Assembly (NCBI GenBank): GCA_963556495.2
Contig: OY747713.1
Location: 28,151,461-28,215,460, forward strand
Origin: Valencia hispanica
Taxonomy: Eukaryota; Chordata; Actinopteri; Cyprinodontiformes; Valenciidae
DNA length: 64,000 bases
Direction of reading: 5' to 3'
In this document: positions 11,317 to 29,600 of the stretch, one piece after another
How positions within the stretch are numbered: the stretch's first letter is position 1
Layout: the number at the start of each line of letters is the position of its first letter
The notes under the pieces: generated by a model
What the model was told of the DNA's origin: nothing
Databases searched by the model: none
The model's input: only the letters and a program-made list of their open reading frames with translations
Program-made: the position numbers and the translations under genes

Positions 11317-14300
11317 CCGCTGAAATAAGATTAAACGACACTTGATTGCGTTAATGCGCCTTTCCGCTGGTGGGGTAAAAAAAAAAAAAAAAACCCGACC
11401 CCCAGCTGTGCATCCTTCACCCCCGCCCGAGCAGCGCGGTGAAGTCCCGGAGCAGGAGGTCCGCTCCCTGCTCCTGGTTCGGTGTAAAAATAGCCCGGTG
11501 TGTCAGCTTAGCTCGGCTCAGTTCAGCCCTGGTCACACCCCTACCCAAACACAGCCCAGAGAGGTCGTTTTCCCGAAAGTAGACCACCGAACCGAACACT
11601 TGTCCGTCTGGTTATGCGGGCCGACAGGAAGCCGCAGAGCCGCCACCTGTTCGTGTTCAGTCCCCTTCTAGTAAAGGAGCGTTTCAGCTTACTGACACCG
11701 GACCAGGAGCCCAAACTGTTTCATTACAGAAACATCAGAGATGTCCTAGACAGAGAACTGTAACTACAGAGACATTATAGCAGAAAAACAAACACAAAAA
11801 AAAAACTATGCACTTGCTTAACTTGACTAGATCAAGAAAAGACTAGTGGCTTACAAAACTGACAAATAATAATAATAATAAAAACCCCTCAGTTAAAAAA
11901 CACTAAAAAACACTAAAATAGTTCAACTCTATCTAAAAGCTCTAAAAGGATGCACAACATCTGCAGGATGGACAGCTGAGGGCATAAAAGAGCCACAGAT
12001 GAAACTGTTTAATTTTGTATGTGGGAGCATAGAGATTGTGATCTGTCACACATCCGTGGGGTTTGGCTTCAAGAATGATCCAATTGACAACATTTTTGTT
12101 GAGTTTTGCATTGCTACAAAAAATAATGGGGCAGGAAGATTTGAAAATGGAGGGACGGGGGGCAGATAATGAGAATTTAGTGTTTTATTAGTATGCAGTG
12201 AGCAGATGTGGGTATGAATAAATAAAGATTAAGTTCGATTAATGGATCCTTATTCTCCTTTGTGTTGCATATAGGAGTGCTTGGCCACTGCCCCTCTGAA
12301 CCCACCTTCTCGGTAGCGCCACTGCAGTGGCCACAAATCCATTTCTTCATTCATTAAGACGCTCTGGGACCATTTTAAGCATCTTGGACACTATCATCTG
12401 TCACTGTGTGACCATCTACTGCGACTGCCTGGCTGTATTGTTGACATGCAAACCATGACGCTTGGTCGGCAATAACAAACAAATGTTGCGTTTCAAAAAT
12501 GTTGCGCAGAATGACACTCGATGATTATTTTATTTTTTTAGAACCCAGGTCTTTTGCGAACTTCCATTCTTGCTGCAGCAGAAGCAGCAGCTCTTGCCAC
12601 TCTTGCTTACGTCTATAGTCTGTGTTTTTTCCCTACTTGAGTTCAGCTGCAGAGCAACGCAGCTGTGGAAACCACAAGTCTCCTCTGCGATAAGACCGGC
12701 GCGGCTGGCCAGGTGCTGACGACAGGACAGCATAACCTGAATCTCACATGTGCAGCCTACTTTGTGCCAGATCGTCAGTGAAGTGTCGCTTACTAGAAGA
12801 TGCAGGGGAAAAAAAGGAAAGGAAATGAAAACGAAAGTGGTGTAGAGAAAATTAAAAGGTCCACACACACACAGCAGCAGCAAAACTGAAATTGAAATTA
12901 TGACATGAGATGTATTCTGTTGTTCCTCAGTTAGCCTCGAAATGCACAGTTATTGTTTTGGAATCAGCTTCCTAAGCATTTCCTAATGAGCTCCCTGGCT
13001 GAAGAGAGAAAAAATAAAAATAAATCTTGTTTTAGATTCAGTCAGCCCCCCAGAGAGAAAACCCTAACAGCAGCTTCTTTGACTAGAGGCAGTGAGGATT
13101 TCTGGTTTTATTCTTTTCGTGTGATGGAGTGGGATGATGATAAAGGAACCTGCAAGTTGGCAAATATGGATAGAAATATTTACAGGCAGAGAGAGTTCAG
13201 GGTGACAAATCTAAGCAGTGTTAAACAATATAAATGATTTGCTATTGATAGGTAGATTCTTTTTTTTAGGGGTGGGGGGTTAAGTACAAAAAGGATTGCA
13301 GCAGGTTTAAGGGCTCAAAGTAGCTTTTGGATATGTTTCCCCCCCCGTTCTGCCTGCATGTCGGCGTCGATGAGCCGCAAAGCTTTTGGCCGGAGAAGAA
13401 AGGTTTCCCGGTGGGCGAGTGGCTCAGAGGCCTGGGAGGCTTCGGGGAGAGCAGCAGATGGATGATGATGTAGCGGGAACTGGTGCTCCCTGCCTCCCGC
13501 CGCCATCCGTCACACGCTAATGATCGTGTCACACCTTCTCTCCCCAGGCGGCCGGCCACTTCTGCAGCGCTCAGCTCAAAAAACCCGGTGGCTGCGCTCT
13601 AATCCCCTCCTCGCTGCCGTCGGCTGAAAAGCCTGGAAGCAGGAGTGTTGGTGCGAGTCTCTCTCTCTCACCAATTCCTCACTCTCCTCCTTCCTCCATC
13701 GCCCCTCCATTCATTCCTCTTTCACCTTCAAACCCCCCCTTGCAAAATGCTTTCTCATCTCTCTTTATCTATTTCCATCTTATTCAGCCGTATTTCCTCG
13801 TCTCTTTCTCCTGGTGCCCTCTGACATGTCGTCTCCTATTGGTGTAAATTCACAGGCATAATCCGGCTCCAGCTTGCCTCCTCCTGCTTTACATCCAGAG
13901 TGTCTTTGATCGCCATAATTAAAGGAGATGTGTTGACCCTCCCCTCCCTCTTTGAGGTCAGAGGTCAGGGTTGGCCACAGGGCAGCCCTCATGGAGCTGG
14001 TGTGTGTCTGGCGGACAGACAGCTCAGCATGAACTCACCACCCTTCTTATGTCCTTCTGGGCTGTTTATATAACTCAACCTCTTCCACAGGCTGCGGTAG
14101 ATCACCACACTATAGGCCAGATGTGGATCGATTTCAGTGATCGCCAGGTCGAATTCAGAAAAATCAGTTTCTTTACCCAGTGTATTAAACTCATCAACAC
14201 TAAGAACTCCCACAATGTTCGGTTTATAAATCCATTAGCCGACACCATGTACATTTATCTTTTTTTGTTAGTAGATGAGAATAAAAATAAAGGTTTGAGA

Positions 14301-14713
14301 CAAGTGGAGATAATCTTGTTACTCCTTGATTTTCTGTTGGAGTCAGAAGTAGCTATTACCAAAGCCTCACCTCGTCTGCTCTGTGTTATAGTCATAGAAA
14401 AAGAGGAACATTAGGTCACAGCTCAAAGAGAACTGGAAATCGGTTTTGTCCAGAAAAACCCTGATCTTTGCGTCTCTATGTGGATATCTGTGAGCGCCTC
14501 GTTCACTGGTAAACACAAGGGGCTTAGTGCTTTTATTACAGCTCTATCATAAAGATGAAGCCGTAATCAGTTGGGTAGAAATCAGTCCCAATCTATGTTT
14601 GTTCTTTTTTGGTCGATGAAATACAGATTTTTTTTTAAGTGAAATGTCTTATTTTCCTTACAAAACATCTGAACTGGCAGGTTAGAACTGAACGAAACAA
14701 CCTGTTGTGTGTA
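11316..14713. other. arpp21 leader intron, first part
   Basis: GC-rich to about 11.7 kb, then mixed. A 147-codon frame at 13971 has no domain and no splice partners. Short GC-rich islands near 13.35-13.65 kb, one preceded by an acceptor-like 'ttctctccccag', could hold extra untranslated exons, but nothing decides this. Confidence 0.35.
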
Positions 14714-15008
14714 CAGTCATATTCAATGTATCAGAATATTATTGAAAAGTTGATTTATTTTAGTAAAACGCATTATATTGATTAATTACACACAGATTGA
14801 TGTTTTCATGAGTTTGTTTTTTGTTAGTTGTGATTTATTGCTTACAGCTAATGAAAACACGACATTTCATTTCTTAGATTAGAACATTACATCAGACCAA
14901 TAAAAAAAAAACACTTAGCACAGAAATGAAAAGCATGGTTAAAGGCATAAATCCTCCTGCATAAAAGTTATATCCAAAAGCCTTGTACTAATTTATTGAA
15001 TATGACTG
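14714..15008. mobile_element. Short MITE-like element with 14-bp inverted ends
   Basis: CAGTCATATTCAAT at 14714 recurs inverted as ATTGAATATGACTG, ending at 15008. The 295-bp interior is AT-rich with no frame, as in a non-autonomous DNA transposon. No clear target duplication is visible, so the superfamily is open. Confidence 0.6.
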
Positions 15009-16312
15009 CAACCAGCCAATAACCATTTCTGGTTTTCTTTGAGGTTCGGTTTTTATCCAGTTCAGGAGTAAAATACATAAGGGAGAAAAAAAAGTGCTGC
15101 AGGTTCTCTGATCAAGAAGGTAGTTTTGAATCCTACAGAAAATGAAGGAATATATCATCCCATTTATTTAGCAATGCATATGTCTCTATTCTTTATCAAA
15201 TGTTCTGTTGGCCTGAAAAAAACCCCATGCAATTATAGACCAACATGGGTGGGAGTTCTTCGTTTTGTTACATTTATTGAACGGGGTGGGAAAAAAACGA
15301 CATTTTTCAATGTTTGACCTGCTGATCACCTAACTAGTCTGATTCTAACGTCTGGCCGATTAGTTGGTTCATCCCTCGTGCAACTGTGATAAATTTATTT
15401 TCTTAGACTGTAAACGTTTGGATTATACATAATGGATGTTTACACAACAATCCTAAATGGGCAAATCAGCCATTTCCTTTTCAAATGTAAATTTTTAGAC
15501 CACCCCATGCCAAGATTTCAATGTCAGTGATATATTTTATTTATGCTGCACTGAGCTGCCAATGGGAAGTAAACTCCATTCAGCTGTTAAATAGTCATGT
15601 TGTGGGACTCTGCATCCTCTGAGCTCGTTATTCCCTCTCAGGTGTCGCAGGCCGAAGCGTACCCTGGAGCAGCATGTTACAGCAGACTGCGCCCCGTTTT
15701 AGAAAAGATGCTGGAATGCCACTTCTCCCTCCTCCTCTGTGTGTGGTTCGCTCTTCCTTCTCTGGTCCCTCCAATCGTCTCGCCACAGGGATCAGGGATT
15801 CGGCTCTGCATTCTGGGAATATCAGCGTATCTCTCTCCCTCTCTCGGTCTGTCTCCTCCACAGCTGCTGTTTCTAAGAAAAGCTCAAGGACATGCTTTAA
15901 AACGCACAAGCACACAAACATATCATGTAGTGCATGAGCCAAACGCACGGCAGGTTTTCACTTCCGAGCACCAGGCTCGTACGTGTGTGTTGCAGACACA
16001 GAGGGCAGGCTGGCAGCGAAACAATTACTGCTGTAAGACGGCAATTAGAGCTCTCTGGAAGTGCCGACAGAGGTTCACACACAAATGAGCACAAGGTTGG
16101 AGTCGGGGTTTTATGCTCCGGCTACCGTTTGAAACAAGCTGTTTCTATCATACAACAACTGCTGACAGTTTTTCCCCTCTCTCTTATGTTTTTACGATTT
16201 CTTCGGGCTGTTTTCCATTGACCACTGAAGGAGGCCAGCAGAGAGGAACGTTGGAGAAACCGAACAGAGGCGGACGCGATAATTGTATTTCTTGCTGCCC
16301 TGTGGGAACATG
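15009..16312. other. arpp21 leader intron, second part
   Basis: A 163-codon frame at 15597 lacks any recognisable motif and overlaps other frames on both strands. I do not call it a gene. Untranslated arpp21 exons could lie here. Confidence 0.35.
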
Positions 16313-16368
16313 GGATATATAACCCCATCATTCACTCGTAAGGCTCTCCAGTAAACAATTCCACACAG
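16313..16368 (+). promoter_or_regulatory. arpp21: Candidate TATA promoter and short alternative leader exon
   Basis: TATATAA at 16316-16322 is followed about 46 bp later by a strong donor, CACACAG|GTAAGAG, ending a possible leader exon at 16368. The next acceptor (TTTTTTCAG, ending 16488) lies 120 bp downstream and opens the exon carrying the arpp21 start codon. Initiation some 25-30 bp after the TATA box would give a leader exon of about 20-25 nt. This is an inference from motif spacing only. Confidence 0.4.
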
Positions 16369-16492
16369 GTAAGAGCTGGGTGAACATCTAGCCAAAGATA
16401 TCTTTTAATGGAGATAAAGCGTACAGATGTTTCATTATTTGGCTAAACAGGGAAAGCTTGAGAGTCTCTGTTTTGTGTGTTTTTTCAGAAGG

Positions 16493-22880
<6,388 letters not shown>

Positions 22881-23205
22881 TGGTGTGACAATACATTGGT
22901 TCCTTTTTTAGGTCACAGTTTTTTTTTCTGTTTTTTTGTTACAAACGCATTTTATTCACACTCCTTTACCTTACTTCCTCCTGACGGTGTGGGTATACTG
23001 TTCTCATACACACAACATAGCCTCGCTCACAGAGATAAATGTTCCACTGTACCAAAGCTTAGTAGAATACATAAGAGCTGCTGTACTGAATGCATAATTT
23101 ATATACACAAATTGAGTTTTATATTGTTATTAAATTATATATAAATATATATTGTGTTTTAAGGAAATGCACTGTGTGAAGAGAATAAAGTGCCATGGTT
23201 TGACT
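22881..23205 (+). promoter_or_regulatory. arpp21: arpp21 3' UTR with miR-128 seed match and poly(A) signal
   Basis: The untranslated stretch after the stop at 22878-22880 ends near AATAAA at 23184-23189; a second AATAAA lies at 23395-23400. CACTGTG at 23170-23176 is the 7-mer complement of miR-128-3p positions 2-8. The following base is T rather than A, so it is a 7mer-m8 type site. T-rich runs near 22920 are also present. Confidence 0.6.
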
Positions 23206-25191
23206 GATGAGGTCACATGTCTGCATCACCCAGCCTCTTTGTTTCCTCTCAACCTGACACAGACGTCATTGACAGTAGAGGGAGCTATGATGAGAAGAAA
23301 TATGACCAGGAGAAGCACTATGCTGTAGCAGAACCTTTTCTGTTGTAAACAAACAGCAATCTAAAGATTAAAGAAACAAGTCCTGTTTGTGGGAAATAAA
23401 TCCATCGTTGCCTGACAAGCGTAATAATTGTGCAATCCTTGGTGCTCACACAAAGGAATAATGGCCTTATTATGAGACGGAGAAGGACGATTGACAAGAA
23501 CTAATGATGCTTTTGCTCTTAAAGTTGACAGCAGAGAAGGAAATAATTCATTTACTGACCTTCTGTTAGACATTAGCACCCCCTGGTGTTCAATAGTGTC
23601 CTTTGCTTTTGTTACGCTTCTTACCAAACTGCAGAACTCTGACAATCAGGTTGGCATGGGCCGAAATGAGAGCGTAAAAATAGCACAGTATCATGATACT
23701 TACACAAAAAATATTTTAGAGTTTTTATTTAAAGCAGGAAGGCAACAACTTTTTACTTATGCTAATATACCACAGTGATTATCAGGATAATTTGAACATG
23801 TATTGTAATTTAGATTTTGAACAGCAAAAACATAATGAACACCTGCTAAATTTAGCAGTAGCCTAGTTGAGTTATTTTTAAACCTTTTTTTTGCCAGTCT
23901 TTATAGAAAAACATAAGCTGTAGTTTTAAACCTCAACAGTGATGGGCGTGATGGTGCTCCTTACGTTTCTACTAAATGATTGTGTACTTTTCACGGGTGG
24001 AAATGTGTTCAAGCATCTAAATTAGCCTGCTAGTGATGAAAAATGTAGCCTATTACCAGCTGACACCAGCAATGTGCAGCAACAAGTCGGGGAAGGGGAC
24101 GCTGCATTTTTCATGCGGCGGGAGAAAACTGGTTATTGTGGCACCTTCTTTGGCATCCATTGAAAAGAAAATGCTAAACTCATGGAGAATGGTAGGGATA
24201 TTGTGCAAGTCCCCAGAAAATGTGGCTTAATCAAAATCAACGTCACAATTTTTAGAAATAGCTTTGCAATAAAATATTTTCCTGATACCTTGCAGCCCGA
24301 GTCTGTCACGATGGGATTTTCATGTCAAAAATGTTTGCAGCTCTGAAACAGCAACTTTTTTAAAACCTTGATTCCAGAAGCTGGGCCACGCCCTACGATT
24401 AGGATGATAAAATATGAGAATTATGCAAAAGCATTTCTGTGACGACTCCAATTTGAAGGAGGGGAACTTTAGGAGTCTTTGTAGAAAAAGTTGGAAAACG
24501 CAGAGGTTCCTTAAATGATAGTGTCAACAAAAACCAAACATGTCAAAAGCTTGTCACCAAACTCCACCTCTAACTCACTCAATTTTCCTCTTCACCGGGA
24601 AGGCACAGGTGCAACTAATAACATTAGTGACAATTCAGCATTCTGTATTGAAGTTTCTCTCCTAAATCATGACAGAGTGAAAATGAGCCAGCGGGCACAA
24701 CACTGATCCTGAAGCAGCTAAATGAAATTCAACCATCACTAACTTTATTTACACTACCGTTTCTTTTCTTGCTAAACATCCACTCGGGGCTGATCAGAAT
24801 CCAGCTAAGTTCTTCCAAAATTCAATTAGCTTTTTTTCACAGACATGCAGGACTGTCATTACACAAAAAGTCGCTTTTAAGTATTCAGGCAATCTTCATT
24901 TGGCTTTGCTGCAATATCTCTCACAGTCGTCCGAGCAATAGCTGTTCTATTGTTTCAAACGCCGCGTAATTCATTTTGTACTCTGCGTGATTCATATTCT
25001 TCCCTTCAAATCCAATGAAACATATCCATCACCCACACGAGCCCTTCCAATTAAATTTAGATTTCATAACTGCAGCACAGACTGCATAATTTATACAGGC
25101 CGGTGGGTTTTGCGAGAGCAGAGCCTATTTTTGTCCAACATTGGAGACTCGCTCACACACAGGCAGAGGCAGCTGTGCAGGTTCCATCATC
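23206..25191. other. Intergenic between convergent arpp21 and cyhr1
   Basis: No exon is recognised. Short frames at 23361-24230 have no motif. The part at 24.78-25.14 kb is richer in varied, homeodomain-like ATTA/TAAT cores and less repetitive than its surroundings, so it could be a conserved non-coding element. That cannot be judged without alignment. Confidence 0.4.
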
Positions 25192-26650
25192 TTTAATAAA
25201 AGGCACATGTACAGCCAAAGTGAGATGAGTGAGTCCACCGGCATAAAGACGAAGCATCAAAAACACAGAAATACAGGAAGCAGAGGTCGGGAGGAGAGAG
25301 ATCTGTCTGCCTTTAAAGTAGAATCTACATGAGTAACATCATCTTGTTTTCTTTCAAGTATGTCTAACACTAATATGTCTCTGTAGTCAGGTCAAACTCC
25401 TCTGTAACCATCCCACCGCACACACACGCATCCAAATTAAAGTCTTGTATACATCCCCAGTTCTTCTGGTTCAATTAAAACCATATTAAATTTAGGAGAA
25501 ACAAAAACAAATAAATTTAAAAAAAGGCAGATTAACATAATTTGATAAAAATTTCTTATTCAAGGACCGATTAAACTAGCTTTGATTTCCTCAAACGTGT
25601 TAAAAACAAACTTATTTTTAAAAAGTAATTGCTAAGAAAACATAAAAAAGGAAAATGCTTCATGTAAAACTGTTGAAATAAATATAACAGGCAGCCCGTT
25701 TAGTTACCAGAACGACACAGTGAAGCTCCTGAATAGCTTGGTTGTGGTCCAGCCTCGCTAACACCGTCCCTGCAGGACGGATCCACGAGGACCTCACAGC
25801 TACAATCTGTTAACACGCTCAAACATTCATTCACAAACTCAACATTCAATCCAAAGGAAAGGAAAATAAATCACAGGTACTTAAATATTCATGGTTAAGA
25901 GAACTAAAGAGGCTGTTGGTGTTGGAGGTTAAATATAACCACTGCAGAAGGAATAAGAGTCGAAGAACTAAAATGCTGCTCGGCCGTCGCTCCCCTTGAA
26001 GGATGGAAGAAAGGGTGGTGGCGGTGGAGTGCTGCTGTCGTTTATCGGATGTAGAAATGATAGGGAAGGTGTTGAAAGGGGTGAAAAAAGCTGGTGTGCG
26101 GAGGGAAGCAGGGAGAGAAAACACACCCTTCCACCCCCATTCACACCTCTGAATAACAGCTGAGTAGAGTCAGTCACTCCATTTTCACATTATCACCCGT
26201 CTTTGGGACGTTTCAACATGCCAGCAGAGATCTGGATGCCCGCTGTGGACCGTCGCTTCATCTCCCTTCTTTGTTCTCAAACATTCAACGATGCACACGC
26301 GTGACCTTCGGCCGTGAAGTGAAAAGTCACTTAACCACAGATACCACACACCAACCACTCCGTCTGTCCTTCAGCTCCCCGGGTTTCGTCCGACCAGTCT
26401 CATCTTCACAGCAACTCACAGCTTTCTTGAGCAAACCAGCTCACCATCTTGTAAAAACAGCGTTCTAATGTGTTTTTGTGATTAGCGTGTGTGTGTTGGT
26501 GTGTATGTGTTCAGAGGTATCAATGGTTCAGTGGGGTCTCTCTTTAATCATCATGTCCTCTCTTTGACGCTGGCCTTCAATCAACGCACTTCTCCTTCAT
26601 CCGTTCTATCATTCCGCCCCCTCCTCCTCTTCCTCGTCCTCTAGAGGTCT
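25192..26650 (-). other. cyhr1: Probable 3' UTR of cyhr1
   Basis: This is downstream of the cyhr1 stop on the - strand. The complement of TTTAAT at 25192-25197 gives ATTAAA, a possible poly(A) signal, so the UTR could be about 1.46 kb. A CACTGTG (miR-128 type) also occurs on the - strand at about 25707-25713. The exact 3' end is unknown. Confidence 0.35.
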
Positions 26651-29600
26651 TTATTTTTGGACTTGGAAGATGAACAGGCGCAGGTTGATGTTTTTGGCGG
26701 CCAGCAGTTTGTTGCACTCCACCGAGTCGGAGATGGGCAGAGGGACGTAGTCGGTCTCGTTTGTGTCGTTGCTGAAGGAGTGGTGGTAGATGACCGGCTT
26801 GATCCGCACGTCGTCGTACGGCCCCTTCAGGAGCAGGAAGGAGCACTCCAGGGCAGAGTTCACCTGCATGCACAGAGACGCGTCCATGTTAACTCTGCAT
26901 TTGGAATCAGCCGCCTTTACTTTAAAACCCAAAAATGAAATACAGAGCAACCAATTGCCTTTAAGAGTCAAGAAGGTCAACCTTTGTAATATTTAGCGTC
27001 AGTATAAATACAGCAGATCTGACTTTTATGGTAGAGTGATTAAGACATAAGATGTTACAGTTCACCACAATCCATGCAGCGGAGACAGTGCTTTCATCAG
27101 ATGTCAATAAAATGGATCCTTATTGGCCTGTATAGAAAACCCTTTGAGTGGAGGATGACCAATATCATAAAGCCCCCTGAACAAACCACCCCTATGATGA
27201 AACATGGTGGTGGCAGTATCATGCAGTGGGGATGGCTTTCTTCAGCAGGGACAGGGAACCTAATGGGAAGTTGGATGCAGCCCTGGAAGACAAAAACTTG
27301 AGGCTGGGGCGGAGCCAGAGCGACACTGAAACTCTTTGATGCTTGGGGTTCATTGCAAACTGCAGACAGTGAGTCTCAAGATTATGCTTTTACTGAAACA
27401 TCGCATCTGATCACACCAAATAATAATAAAAAACTCAAAAAGCTTATTGCAAGGGTCAGGGCTAGCGATGTTTATGAATCGGCAGAACAAACCCATAAGT
27501 TCTGTTAGATCACGGGTTGCAAGGTCTGCAGCAACATAAGAGCTAAACACAAAAACACCGACATGTCATGTGTTTCAGTGAAGTCTGGGAGATCTCTTTA
27601 TCAGACATGGTTTAATGCTGAGTTTAATTAAAGCATTTTTAAAGGGAGGTTTTCTTTTATAAAATGTAAAAAAACACGAGTGTTTTATACATGTTTTAGT
27701 TCTTTTAAAATGATAGAGAAATGCTTAATGTTATTTGTGAATAACAGTAAATGTGGGTCTCCTTGGCTATAGATTTCTTAAATTACTTTCAATTACTACA
27801 TCTTTATACACTTCTTGGTTAATAAATATGGTCATAATGGAAAAATTGGAATTCAGAAAAATAAAAATAGGAAAAGTGCAATTTTGGAAAAAAATAAAAC
27901 CAGTATTGGGAAAACAATGAAAGGGTTTGGATACTAATGATATATTTTTTGAAAAAGGAATAAGCTGATGAAGCTGACAAGTAACCAATGTTTACAGTTT
28001 AAAAAGTTTTGAATGTTATTAAGTCTAAAAGAGCACATCCCAGTGAATCATTTGTCCCTTTTCTCTACTGATAATCACAGACTGAGCAGTCTTGATTAAA
28101 TGTTACCATTTGAGTTAGTAAACTGACTTAGAAATTGTGTTAAGACTTAAAGCAATAAAATGAGCTGCAACAACATAAAACTGAAGTTGTTGCAGCTCAT
28201 TTTATTAATCCGTTTCAATAATCAGGAGATTGCATGCAGAATGCTGGTGCAAGTGGTTTTGTACCACTGGCTAAATGACAGAAAATAATTGTGAACCACT
28301 GCTTTAGAGTTCACTTTGTATTAAAGTTTGAATTGTAAAAAAAAAAAAAAAAGGGGGGGGTGCCAAAGGTGTGAATACTATATTACTGTAACATCACTGA
28401 GATCTAGCGGGGATTCCCATCCCTCACAGGATGTAATTCTCACCACTCTCTCTGCGTCTTTGAGGTCACCCAGTCATGTGTTGCCATGGAAGCACGCCAA
28501 TGAGCAGTGCTGGCGAGTTCAATCCGCCTCTCTGGGGGAAAACCACGGAGATGGTGGCTTGGACTGTGTTTGGGTTTAGTTTATGGTTTGGTTTTGAACT
28601 GTTGCATGTAAAATATGTAAATAAAGTTTATGTTTACAACAGAGTGTGAATTTTGTCTCCACCTGATTGGCACAAAAGCTTTAAAAGCTGGGTGATCTTA
28701 AAGAGTATTTCTCTCTCTGTGGTAGGGGAAGGGGAATCCATGTTCGCTGCCTGTCAAAGATTTAAAAAAAATATATATATATTTTAAATATGTTAAAATT
28801 TAAATCTCTGCAACTTTGGATCCAATGTTTTTTTTCTCTTGTGCGTGTATTTTAGTCACCCCCAGCCATTCTACAGTCAAAAGTTTTTGACTCCGCCCCC
28901 AAACCTTACAGACGCATTAGAAATCAACTAGCTTCCCGACCATATCTTGTACAACTATCTGCTTACTAATGAATCAATTGTTCAAAGAAAGTTAATCCTG
29001 AGGTGCTCAGTTAACATGAGCAAACTGGAATCTGTCGTTAGTAACTGCACTGATGAGCTGCATTGCTTACTAGCTCCAATGCAACAACTGCTGCTAATCT
29101 CATGGATAATGTCTGTGAGCTAGGTCAGCTGCTTAAACTCAGGATGTTCAGCTTAATTAAACAGCCACATACTGCAGATGATTAATGCGCTGTCGTCATG
29201 GGGCTTTCTGGTTAAATATGAGTTTCAAATATACTGATAAGAACTTGATCTGAAGAACAGATTTCTGAAGATGCCAGGGGTAATTTTTGAAAATAATTAA
29301 GGAGTTTTAACTTTTTGGACTTTTTTTCTTTGAACACCAAACCATGAGGTGCTCCCCTCACGCGGGAAGCCTCATTACAATCCCCTCCCTCAGGAGTGAA
29401 GCCATTTCAAGGCTCATGGAGAAGCTGAAGCCATTTCTCAGTGTCTTGTGTGTCTAATGAAGGAGAAAGACGGCTGCAGGGACACACCCACATTAGACAG
29501 CTCTGAGAACGAATCAGTCCACGTTTCCCTGAAGGAAAAGGCAACAAGCGAGCCGCTACTTGTCTCCTGGTCTCGGTTGGCCTGCAGTACGAGGAGTGTG

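Noticed and set aside
10635..11345. Frames rich in Cys-Val, Ser, Glu or Ile
   Set aside because: They arise from the GT, TCC and ATT repeats.
13971..14414. 147-codon + strand frame
   Set aside because: No motif, no splice-compatible neighbours, AT-rich second half, and it lies in the arpp21 leader intron.
15597..16088. 163-codon + strand frame
   Set aside because: No recognisable domain; comparable frames overlap it on both strands, as expected in GC-rich non-coding sequence.
26650..26655. AATAAA on the - strand as cyhr1 poly(A) signal
   Set aside because: It overlaps the stop codon itself, so it would leave almost no 3' UTR; probably chance.
28477..28500. Second X-box-like motif (GTTGCCATGGAAGC)
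   Set aside because: It lies deep in an intron of cyhr1, away from any likely promoter, and deviates more from the consensus.
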